Shown here: positions 1 through 7,511 of the stretch, in pieces | How the letters are laid out: each line of letters opens with the position of its first letter | Position numbering within the stretch: the stretch's first letter is position 1 | Assembly (NCBI GenBank): GCA_947096075.1 | Contig: CAMUQE010000042.1 | Coordinates: forward strand, 1-13,520 | Length of the DNA: 13,520 bases | Reading direction: 5' to 3' | From: Veillonella parvula | GTDB lineage: Bacteria; Bacillota; Negativicutes; Veillonellales; Veillonellaceae | Program-made: the position numbers and the translations under genes | The notes under the pieces: model-generated | Database searches by the model: none | The model's input: the letters and a program-made list of their open reading frames with translations, nothing else | Told to the model about the DNA's origin: nothing

Positions 1-4
1 TCCG

Positions 5-11
5 CTCCTTT
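5..11 (-). promoter_or_regulatory. Shine-Dalgarno for a gene beyond the left edge
   Basis: Read on the minus strand, the last bases of the window are GAAAGGAGCGGA, which contain a strong AAAGGAG ribosome binding site. A start codon would be expected within a few bases beyond position 1, so another minus-strand gene probably begins just outside the window. No part of its coding sequence is visible, so its identity cannot be given. Confidence 0.55.
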
Positions 12-19
12 CTTTTACG

Positions 20-53
20 TAAAAAGGTAGTAAGTTCTAAGAACTTACTACCT
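20..53 (-). terminator. Hairpin terminator (or attenuator) after mutS2
   Basis: A perfect 13-bp inverted repeat pairs 25-37 with 41-53 around the three-base loop 38-40. On the minus strand it is followed by a run of T (TTTTTACG). This is the form of a Rho-independent terminator for transcripts leaving mutS2, about 100 bases after its stop codon. The Shine-Dalgarno sequence of the next gene begins only about ten bases further on, leaving no room for a promoter between them. The hairpin may therefore act as a leaky terminator or attenuator. A second small palindrome, TTTTACGTAAAA (13-24), overlaps the T-run. Confidence 0.75.
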
Positions 54-105
54 CTTCTATTTCTATATAGGTATATGGCTATACCCCATAACCAATTTGA
101 TATAC

Positions 106-150
106 GATAATAATTTACTGTATTATCTATAACTATATCACTATTGTGTA
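106..150 (-). promoter_or_regulatory. Possible promoter with overlapping inverted repeat
   Basis: Between mutS2 and the left-edge gene the minus strand shows TACACA (145-150), a 17-base spacer and GATAAT (122-127), which could be a sigma-70-type promoter. The -10 element forms one arm of the inverted repeat GATAATA-N8-TATTATC (106-127), so it could be occupied by a repressor. Both matches are short and the region is very AT-rich, so chance is a serious alternative. The rest of 54-153 holds only a weak 6-bp stem at 70-85. Confidence 0.25.
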
Positions 151-153
151 GCT

Positions 154-2532
154 TTATTTCAAAACTACATTCGTAGCCCCTGCACCACCTTCGTCATAGC
201 CTGCCGTTTCAAAATGAGCTACATGAGGTAAGGTACGCAAATATTGATGTACACCTTCTCGTAATGCGCCAGTCCCCTTACCGTGAATAATGCGCACTTG
301 ATTAACACCACCAAGTAAAGCTTGGTCAATAAATCTACCAACAGAAACTGTCGCTTCATCTACCGTTTGTCCAAGAATATTGATTTCAGTACGAACCTCT
401 TTTTGGCGTTGTACAGCAGAGCCACCCATACGTTTTCTAGTCTTAGGCATAGCTGCCTTTTGTTCACGTGCCAGTTTATTACCTTCTTCTCGTGTAGTAG
501 ATTGTAATTCGCTAACCTTAACGGTAGCAGTTAAGCCATTAATGTCTACATTTACACGATTACCTTTCATAGATAATACGGTACCTAAAGAACGCAAGGT
601 CGTTACGAATACAACTTGACCAACCTTAACTTCATCCGCAGTTAAGGTCTTACGATCATCATCGACTGGTGCATCTGGCACATGAACACTAGAGATGCCT
701 TTACGCGCTGCATTAATAGCAGATTGACGCTTATCCTTATTCGTTTCAGAGAATTGTGCTTTCAATTGCTTGATAATCGCTTCCCCTTCGACGCGTAAGC
801 TACGTTTCATAGATTCTGCATCAGATTGAGCTTTGGCTAAGATTTGTTTACGCTTTTCGTTAAACTGTTTCTTTTCCTTCTCTAATTGACCACGCATGCG
901 ACGTGTTTCATCAAGCTCTTTCTTTAAGGCTCTTTCCCGTTCAGATGCCTTACGAAGTTGCTCATTCAAATCTGAAAGAACTTCTTCCATTTCATGGCTA
1001 CCAAATTGAGATTTATACTCTGCAGCGCGCGTTACGATATCTTTTGGCAAACCTAAGCGGGCCGCAATGCTCAATGCATGGCTACTACCTGCTACACCAA
1101 TATGAAGTCGATATGTTGGTTTTAAGGTGCGCTCATCAAACTCTACATGGCCGTTTTCGATTCCTTCTGTATGGTATGCATAGTTTTTAAGCTCATTATA
1201 ATGGGTACTTACCATCATAAGGGCACCTTTTTTACGGAAGAACTCAAGGATAGATACAGCAAGTGCACTACCTTCCTCTGGATCTGTACCAGATCCAAGC
1301 TCATCCAGCAATACCAAGTCATTTGGGCCACAATGTTTAATAATGGAAATAACTTGTGTCATATGAGCAGAGAACGTACTAAGACTAGCCTCAATACTTT
1401 GTTCATCCCCAATATCGGCAAAGATATTTTGGAATATAGGCAATATTGAGCCGTGGTCTGCAGGGATAAATAGACCACATTGGTTCATTAAACTCAATAA
1501 CCCTAATGTTTTAAGGGAGACTGTTTTACCGCCTGTATTAGAACCAGTAATCAATAAAATACGGTACGATGTACCTAATTGAATATTTGTAGGCACTACC
1601 ACATTCGGTGGGATTAATGGGTGCCGAGCTCTCATGAGATTGACAGTTCTATCAGTACTCAAGATGGCCGGTACACCCTTATAAGAAATAGCAAGGCTCG
1701 CCTTACCATATACAAATTCGATATGGGATACCTTTTCACAAGCATCCATCAAATCATTACTATGTTGTTTTACAAGGGCTGATAACTCACGGTAAATACG
1801 CAATACCTCTTGCTCTTCACCAATCAAAGCCTCTTGTAATTCATTATTTAGATTCACCAAACGCATCGGTTCAATGTAAAGTGTTTGACCCGTTGCAGAA
1901 CGGTCGTGAATAAGGCCATCAAAGTATTGGCGATACTCTTGTTTTACAGGAATTACGTAACGATTATTACGCTGCGTAATGATGGTTTCTTGGAAATACT
2001 TTTGATTATCTTTATCATGCAGGATAGCTTGAATATCATTTTTAATCTTTTCACGAGTTTTAATAATCGTATTTCTAAGGCTCGCCAATTTAGGAGACGC
2101 TGTATCAAGCAATTCCCCCTTTTCATCAAAGACGCGTTTAAAACGGTTTTCAATGCGATCTGTATTCGGCATATCCTGTACCCATAGGGATAGCAATGGA
2201 TAATCCATATATTTCGTTCTAAAGAACTTTGTCATGCGCTTATAAGCACCAATGGTCAAATAAATATCCCACAATGCTTCACGAGTAAGGACAAAGTCTT
2301 TTCGACTCTTTTTACAGGATTCACGAATATCTCGTGTACCACCTAACGGTTGTTCTACCTCTGTTTGTAGTGAACGCATAGCCTCTGCTGTTTCATCAAG
2401 ATTCTCTTGAATTTGTTTTGCATCGATCATTGGCTCAATATTCATAGCCAATTCTTTAGCAATGGTAGAACTACAATGCTGTTGTAATTGTTCTTTTATA
2501 TGGTGAAAGTCTAATACATCTTCGTTAAACAA
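154..2532 (-). CDS. mutS2: Endonuclease MutS2 (ribosome-collision and anti-recombination ATPase)
   Basis: MutS2 is a homodimeric cytoplasmic ATPase. Family members suppress homologous recombination and, in Bacillus, sense and split collided ribosomes. I chose a TTG start at 2532: AGAGG lies seven bases upstream, the protein becomes 792 residues (family about 785), and the start falls 13 bases after the stop of the U32 gene. An ATG at 2592 would add 20 unlikely residues (MIRLLQGATI...) inside the U32 coding region. Numbered from TTG: MutS core and lever region about 1-310; Walker A GSNTGGKT at 330-337 (usually GPNTGGKT); Walker B LVLLDE at 406-411 followed by GSGTDPEEG; a charged coiled coil at about 515-605; a KOW-like segment at about 630-680; and a C-terminal Smr domain at about 716-792 with HGKGTGALR at 750-758. 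The Smr motif usually written LDLR reads INIL here, losing the aspartate. Probably cotranscribed with the U32 gene. Confidence 0.95.
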   Translation of the reverse strand: MFNEDVLDFHHIKEQLQQHCSSTIAKELAMNIEPMIDAKQIQENLDETAEAMRSLQTEVEQPLGGTRDIRESCKKSRKDFVLTREALWDIYLTIGAYKRMTKFFRTKYMDYPLLSLWVQDMPNTDRIENRFKRVFDEKGELLDTASPKLASLRNTIIKTREKIKNDIQAILHDKDNQKYFQETIITQRNNRYVIPVKQEYRQYFDGLIHDRSATGQTLYIEPMRLVNLNNELQEALIGEEQEVLRIYRELSALVKQHSNDLMDACEKVSHIEFVYGKASLAISYKGVPAILSTDRTVNLMRARHPLIPPNVVVPTNIQLGTSYRILLITGSNTGGKTVSLKTLGLLSLMNQCGLFIPADHGSILPIFQNIFADIGDEQSIEASLSTFSAHMTQVISIIKHCGPNDLVLLDELGSGTDPEEGSALAVSILEFFRKKGALMMVSTHYNELKNYAYHTEGIENGHVEFDERTLKPTYRLHIGVAGSSHALSIAARLGLPKDIVTRAAEYKSQFGSHEMEEVLSDLNEQLRKASERERALKKELDETRRMRGQLEKEKKQFNEKRKQILAKAQSDAESMKRSLRVEGEAIIKQLKAQFSETNKDKRQSAINAARKGISSVHVPDAPVDDDRKTLTADEVKVGQVVFVTTLRSLGTVLSMKGNRVNVDINGLTATVKVSELQSTTREEGNKLAREQKAAMPKTRKRMGGSAVQRQKEVRTEINILGQTVDEATVSVGRFIDQALLGGVNQVRIIHGKGTGALREGVHQYLRTLPHVAHFETAGYDEGGAGATNVVLK

Positions 2533-2545
2533 TGTACTACCTCTT

Positions 2546-4969
2546 TTATAAAATACCTCTAAAATAGTGGCCCCTTGTAATAGGCGTATCATCCTTGCCT
2601 ACGCTTTTAGGAGGAGCCTCTTTTGTTCCATTTTGAATAGATACATAATCTGCTACAATGTTACGCAATCGATGTGGATCCATATGACGCCCATCGATGC
2701 GCAAGATATGTAGACCTTTACGATATAACTCGGGCACGTAAGCACGCATATCCATTTCATGACTATTCATGATGTGCATGCGGCAATAAGGATCGGTACG
2801 CAATGGGAACACTTCCCCTTTACGGTCCTTCAATGCATAGTCCTCTGTTACACATGGCATAGGACAGTTTTCCTTTTTGCCAGTGCCCACAAAACTAGCG
2901 ATGGCACAATACTCAGAAATCATCATTTCTGTATAACCGTGTACCATTACCTCTAATGGCAAATGAGCAGATTTTTGTAAGTTTACTAATTGTGCCAAGG
3001 TCAACTCTAAGGATGGAGCTATACTACTCATATTAAAATCTTGCCATACTTGTAGTGCAGAGCCATTGAATATGTTAAGACCTGTATCAGCTTCAATAGC
3101 ACCTGAATATCCTAACTCACGAAGCCATAATAGAGCTTGTGGCATATGAATAGAAATGCTATCTGGTTTAGACTCAACTATGGCCTTAAGCGTATTCATG
3201 TACGCGTCTACCTCATCATCTTTAACGACGCGAGGCGTAGCAAATACACAAAGCACATTATGCTCTTTACAAAGTTTGACTACCTGCTCGTAGATGCTAA
3301 TTTCATAAGGCTTACGTTGCAAACGGTCACCACCAAAGATAATCTTCTTAGCACCCCCTTCGATTGCTGCTTTTACACCATCGAGTTCATCAACGCGAGC
3401 ACTCACCATAGGCTCTGTGTATTGAACCTTACTTTTAGCTACTAATGATGACATATTTCGGGGTTCTACAGCACGTTCTGCCCAAGCTGCTTCATGGTCT
3501 GTAAGCAACAAGTTTTCTAGCGCCTCTACAGCATCGCGACGCAATGCATTTAAAACACTAGCGGGCCACATGTACGGTCCATCAGGAATAGACATAGAGC
3601 CTAGTGTAAATAATGTATTCCCTAATCTACCTACTTGATCTCTAACCTTCTCTAATGTAGTCGGTTTATTGTTAGCATAAACAGGTTCAAACTCGTTAGA
3701 TATAGTCACAGTACGACCATCATTCAATACAAAGGTTAGTTCTGTATAAGGTATTTCTCGTTCAGTATTAATAGATAGATAACCATGTACCTCTAATTTA
3801 GCGGTAAAGTCTTGTAGTCCCCGTTGCTTTTGAGCTTTAGGGCCTGATGCAAGGAATACTTGCCCCGCAGCAAAGCCTTCATCCGGTTTACCTACAATAT
3901 GCTTTTCATCCACTAGAGACCAGTTCTGATCGATTTGATAGTACGTAATACTACCAGAACGTTGCATGACCTTTAAGAGTGATCCTTTTTCAATTGGTTC
4001 TGTTAGGAATAAATGAACTTGACCCTTTTTGACCTCTGCTTTGCCAATCAATTTCCCTTGATTATTTGGGGCCACCACGGTCATCATTGATTTTCCTACA
4101 TGGTCTGTTAAATAATCCGTAGAAAATCCACGATTAAATCCAGAAGCTAATGCATCGGCATCAGTAGAATCTATATGAGCCGTATCTAAAATATGACGAT
4201 AGGTTCCAATAACTTGACGCACGTAGGAAACCTTTTTCATACGCCCTTCTACCTTAAAGGACGTAACACCGGCCGCCACAAGTTCATTCATATATTCACT
4301 ATAGTTAAGATCCTTTGGACTTAATAGATAGGCTTCGTGTTTTGGCAACAAGCTAGCACCTAAAGAATCCAATAGCTCATAAGGCAACCGACAAGGCTGT
4401 GCACAAGCACCACGGTTACCACTGCGACCACCGATGAAAGAACTCATTAAGCATTGACCAGAATAACATACACACAACGCACCGTGTACAAAGACTTCGA
4501 TTTCAGCTGTACAGTTCTTGCAAATATGTTCAATTTCAGCGAGGCTCAATTCACGAGCTAAAACGACACGTGTAAAACCGAGACTTTCATAAAAACGAAC
4601 CGCATCGAGCGTAGCTGCAGTCATTTGTGTACTGCCATGTAAGTGTAATTTAGGAGCCACTCGCTGCGCCAATTTAGCCACTGCTAAATCTTGAACGATG
4701 ATAGCATCCACGCCGATGCGCTCTAAGTCCTTTAAATATGCCTCAAGAGCAGATAATTCGGAGTCACCTATGAGGATATTTACCGTTACATATACAGACA
4801 CATCTAGAATATGGGCCAAGCGAATAGCCTCGGTTAATTCCTCAATTCCAAAGTTTGCTGCATGAGCTCGGGCATTAAAACCTTTGCCACCAAGATAAAT
4901 GGCATCTGCTCCAGATTCTAAAGCGGCTATAAAGTTTTCCATCGTACCGGCAGGAGCCAATAATTCCAT
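2546..4969 (-). CDS. U32-family protein (RlhA/TrhP-like RNA hydroxylase), two-barrel form
   Basis: This 807-residue protein belongs to peptidase family U32, whose studied bacterial members include RlhA (hydroxylates 23S rRNA C2501) and TrhP (makes 5-hydroxyuridine in the tRNA wobble position). The old name 'collagenase/peptidase' is probably misleading. The N-terminal barrel starts MELLAPAGTMENF and has the U32 signature around 160-196: HGALCVCYSGQC, GRSGNRGAC and QPC, with cysteines 166, 168, 173, 189 and 193. These are likely iron-sulfur ligands, as in UbiU/UbiV relatives. A central segment (about 300-490) resembles the DUF3656-type insertion. A second, diverged barrel (about 519-780) repeats the pattern: AIEGGAKKIIFGG parallels ALESGADAIYLGG, and EVMVHGYTEMM parallels EVFVHGALCVC. 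It has its own cysteines at 688, 702, 706 and 729. The start has AAAGGA six bases upstream. The substrate (rRNA or tRNA) cannot be decided from sequence alone. Confidence 0.88.
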   Translation of the reverse strand: MELLAPAGTMENFIAALESGADAIYLGGKGFNARAHAANFGIEELTEAIRLAHILDVSVYVTVNILIGDSELSALEAYLKDLERIGVDAIIVQDLAVAKLAQRVAPKLHLHGSTQMTAATLDAVRFYESLGFTRVVLARELSLAEIEHICKNCTAEIEVFVHGALCVCYSGQCLMSSFIGGRSGNRGACAQPCRLPYELLDSLGASLLPKHEAYLLSPKDLNYSEYMNELVAAGVTSFKVEGRMKKVSYVRQVIGTYRHILDTAHIDSTDADALASGFNRGFSTDYLTDHVGKSMMTVVAPNNQGKLIGKAEVKKGQVHLFLTEPIEKGSLLKVMQRSGSITYYQIDQNWSLVDEKHIVGKPDEGFAAGQVFLASGPKAQKQRGLQDFTAKLEVHGYLSINTEREIPYTELTFVLNDGRTVTISNEFEPVYANNKPTTLEKVRDQVGRLGNTLFTLGSMSIPDGPYMWPASVLNALRRDAVEALENLLLTDHEAAWAERAVEPRNMSSLVAKSKVQYTEPMVSARVDELDGVKAAIEGGAKKIIFGGDRLQRKPYEISIYEQVVKLCKEHNVLCVFATPRVVKDDEVDAYMNTLKAIVESKPDSISIHMPQALLWLRELGYSGAIEADTGLNIFNGSALQVWQDFNMSSIAPSLELTLAQLVNLQKSAHLPLEVMVHGYTEMMISEYCAIASFVGTGKKENCPMPCVTEDYALKDRKGEVFPLRTDPYCRMHIMNSHEMDMRAYVPELYRKGLHILRIDGRHMDPHRLRNIVADYVSIQNGTKEAPPKSVGKDDTPITRGHYFRGIL

Positions 4970-5008
4970 GGACAGTCCTTTCTACCTAACTAAAGGCATA
5001 ACTATAGT

Positions 5009-5040
5009 ACTAAAAGGGTTTACCATATGGTAAACCCTTT
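5009..5040 (-). terminator. Terminator after pheT: 28-bp perfect palindrome
   Basis: Positions 5013-5040 form a perfect 28-bp palindrome centred on CATATG, with outer arms AAAGGG and CCCTTT. On the minus strand it starts 17 bases after the pheT stop and is followed by TTTTAG, consistent with a Rho-independent terminator with a short T-run. It ends only about 43 bases before the U32 start codon. I found no convincing promoter in that gap: TATAGT at 5001-5006 has no matching -35. Some read-through into U32-mutS2 is therefore possible. As perfectly symmetric duplex DNA it could also be a protein-binding site. Confidence 0.75.
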
Positions 5041-5057
5041 CAATATACTGCTTAAAA

Positions 5058-7502
5058 TTAACGTAATTTGCAGTTAATTTCTGCTAATGCATCAATAATA
5101 GCTTGAATATTACCGTCAATATCCTCATCATTCAACGTACCTTCCATAGAGCGGAATTGTAAGTTGTATGCGAGACTGCGGTAACCTGCTTCGATATGTT
5201 CACCTTCATAAACATCAAAGATAGACGCACTTTCTAAATATTCTCCACCATGTTCTTTAATGATGGATAAAATTTCACCACTAGATACGGACACAGGTGC
5301 AACGATGGCAAGGTCACGGCTAGTGCCTGGGAATTTACTGAAGGATGTATAACGGAACGGTGGAATCGTTAAGGATAATACGGCTTCCAAATCGATTTCA
5401 AACATATATACTTTGCCAGGTAAGTCAAAGTTTTTGCTCACTTGTGGATGTAATTCACCATATTGAGCAATCATTTTACCATCAACTACGTATTGAGCAC
5501 TCACACCTGGGTGAAAGTATGGCTCAGTGCCACGATTAACTTCATAGCTTGTAACGCCTAGTTCAGCTAACAACGCATCTACAATACCTTTTACATCATA
5601 GAAATCTGTAGTGCGTTCTGCTTGATTCCAACCAGCTTGGTTTGCTTTCCCCATCAAAATACCACAAGCCATAGGGCGTTCATGAGGTACTTCTGTTAAA
5701 GGTAAATCTTTTGGTTCATACACATTAGCCGTTTCAAATAACCAAAGATCCTTATTTTGTTGTGCAATATTGCGTTTTGCTGCTTCGATAACAGCCGGCA
5801 CCAATGTAGTACGCATATAAGGGAATTCTTCGGAAATAGGGTTCAAGATTGGAATGGCTGTATAACGGCTATCCCCTTCAGGAAGCATCATATTGGAAAG
5901 ACCATCTTTATGCATGAAGCTAAATGTAATGATTTGAGTCATACCCAATTTAGCCAAAGCATGTGTAACCTCTTTAATAAGAGCTTTCTTAGGTGTCATA
6001 CCACCAGAGGACAATACGGCTACAGGAATTGTCGGAGTAATATTATCGTAGTTGTAAATACGAGCTATTTCTTCAGCGATATCAGGCATCACTGTTACAT
6101 CACCGCGCCATGTTGGAACAAGGGCAGACAACTTGTCGCCGTCTTCGGTTACAACGAACTCAAGGGCTGTCAAAATACGAACCATTTCGTCTTTTTCAAT
6201 GTTTGTACCCAAGTAATCATTGATTTGTGCTGCTGTGAAAGTAACTGTATGTTGTTCTACAGGATTTTTATATACATCGATAACGCCTACATCAACTTTA
6301 CAAGTAGGGCAAATTTGTTGCAATAATTGCGCCGCTCTGTCGATAGCATAGGCGGTGTATTTATGATTTACACCACGTTCAAAACGGCCAGATGCTTCAG
6401 AGCGCATGCCAAGAGCTTTAGCAGTGCGTCGAATAGATGGACCATTAAATACAGCAGCTTCAAACATAACTGTGGTCGTTTCGTTTGTCACTTCACTATC
6501 AAAGCCACCCATGATACCTGCTACACCTACTGGACGTTCAGCATCAGCAATGATAAGCATGGAGTCATTCAATTCGCGTTCAGAACCATCAAGTGTAACA
6601 AGCACTTCACCATTTTTAGCACGTCTCGCCACTAATTTATGACCTTTTACATGATCATAATCATAGGCATGCATAGGTTGACCAAGTTCTAACATAACAT
6701 AATTTGTTACGTCTACTACATTATTAATAGGACGAATGCCGCTATTACGTAAACGGTTTTGCATCCACAATGGGGATGGCTCAACCTTAACATCAGTTAC
6801 TACGCGAGCTGTAAAACGCGTACAAAGGTCATCAGCTTCGATAGATACAGATGCTTTGCCTTCAATGGATTCTCCATTCTCGTTAACCATAATAACAGGG
6901 AATAAAGCTTTTTGATTTGTCATGACTCCAAATTCACGGGACAAACCAACCATTGAGAAGCAATCAGCTCTGTTAGCGGTGAGTTCAAATTCATATACTG
7001 TATCATTTAAGCCTAAAACATCTTTTACATCAAGACCAATTGGTGTTCCTTCAGGGAAAATGTAAATTCCTTGAGCTTCTTCTGGCAATACTAAGTCGCT
7101 AGAGATACCAAATTCTGCAACGGAACAGAACATGCCTTCAGAAACAACGCCACGCAATTTACCTTTTTTAATTTCTGTACCATCTGCTAAGCGAGATTTA
7201 TGATACGCTACAGGCACGATTTGACCTACTGCAACATTTGTAGCAGCCGTTACGATTTGTTTTGTAACAGGTTCACCTTCTTCTGTAAGGCATTCAACTT
7301 GGCATACTTGTAATTTATCTGCATCTGGATGTTTTGTAATCTCAACAATTTTACCAGTATAAATTTTCTTAATGCCATTATCCATAGCAATGACATCTTC
7401 TACAGGAATACCAGCTTGTGTTAATTCATCGGCCAATTCTTGAGCAGGACGATTCATATCCACAGGCACGTATTCATTCATCCACTGTAAACTTGCTTTC
7501 AT
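5058..7502 (-). CDS. pheT: Phenylalanine-tRNA ligase beta subunit
   Basis: PheT is the tRNA-binding and editing subunit of the alpha2-beta2 enzyme that charges tRNA-Phe in the cytoplasm. Its 814 residues match the usual size of about 800. Domains seen: N-terminal segment (1-38, MKASLQWMNEYVPVD), EMAP-like OB-fold tRNA-binding domain (about 40-155, with HPDADKLQVCQV and LRGVVSEGM), B3/B4 editing domain (about 215-395, with GIRPINNVVDVTNYVMLELGQ), B5 domain (about 418-485), a catalytic-core-like region lacking catalysis (about 500-700), and a C-terminal anticodon-binding FDX-ACB domain (about 719-813, starting RYTSFSKFPGTSRDLA). The start has AGGAGG five bases upstream, and that site overlaps the TAG stop of pheS, so translation is probably coupled. 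No domain appears missing or broken. Confidence 0.98.
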   Translation of the reverse strand: MKASLQWMNEYVPVDMNRPAQELADELTQAGIPVEDVIAMDNGIKKIYTGKIVEITKHPDADKLQVCQVECLTEEGEPVTKQIVTAATNVAVGQIVPVAYHKSRLADGTEIKKGKLRGVVSEGMFCSVAEFGISSDLVLPEEAQGIYIFPEGTPIGLDVKDVLGLNDTVYEFELTANRADCFSMVGLSREFGVMTNQKALFPVIMVNENGESIEGKASVSIEADDLCTRFTARVVTDVKVEPSPLWMQNRLRNSGIRPINNVVDVTNYVMLELGQPMHAYDYDHVKGHKLVARRAKNGEVLVTLDGSERELNDSMLIIADAERPVGVAGIMGGFDSEVTNETTTVMFEAAVFNGPSIRRTAKALGMRSEASGRFERGVNHKYTAYAIDRAAQLLQQICPTCKVDVGVIDVYKNPVEQHTVTFTAAQINDYLGTNIEKDEMVRILTALEFVVTEDGDKLSALVPTWRGDVTVMPDIAEEIARIYNYDNITPTIPVAVLSSGGMTPKKALIKEVTHALAKLGMTQIITFSFMHKDGLSNMMLPEGDSRYTAIPILNPISEEFPYMRTTLVPAVIEAAKRNIAQQNKDLWLFETANVYEPKDLPLTEVPHERPMACGILMGKANQAGWNQAERTTDFYDVKGIVDALLAELGVTSYEVNRGTEPYFHPGVSAQYVVDGKMIAQYGELHPQVSKNFDLPGKVYMFEIDLEAVLSLTIPPFRYTSFSKFPGTSRDLAIVAPVSVSSGEILSIIKEHGGEYLESASIFDVYEGEHIEAGYRSLAYNLQFRSMEGTLNDEDIDGNIQAIIDALAEINCKLR

Positions 7503-7511
7503 GAGTTCCTC

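Noticed and set aside
1953..2153. 66-codon minus-strand open frame within mutS2
   Set aside because: It is in a different frame on the same strand as the conserved mutS2 reading frame and has no credible start signal.
5757..6326. 189-codon plus-strand open frame
   Set aside because: It lies wholly antisense to the conserved pheT coding sequence; its translation is cysteine/histidine-rich, low-complexity and resembles no family. It is a shadow of pheT codon usage.
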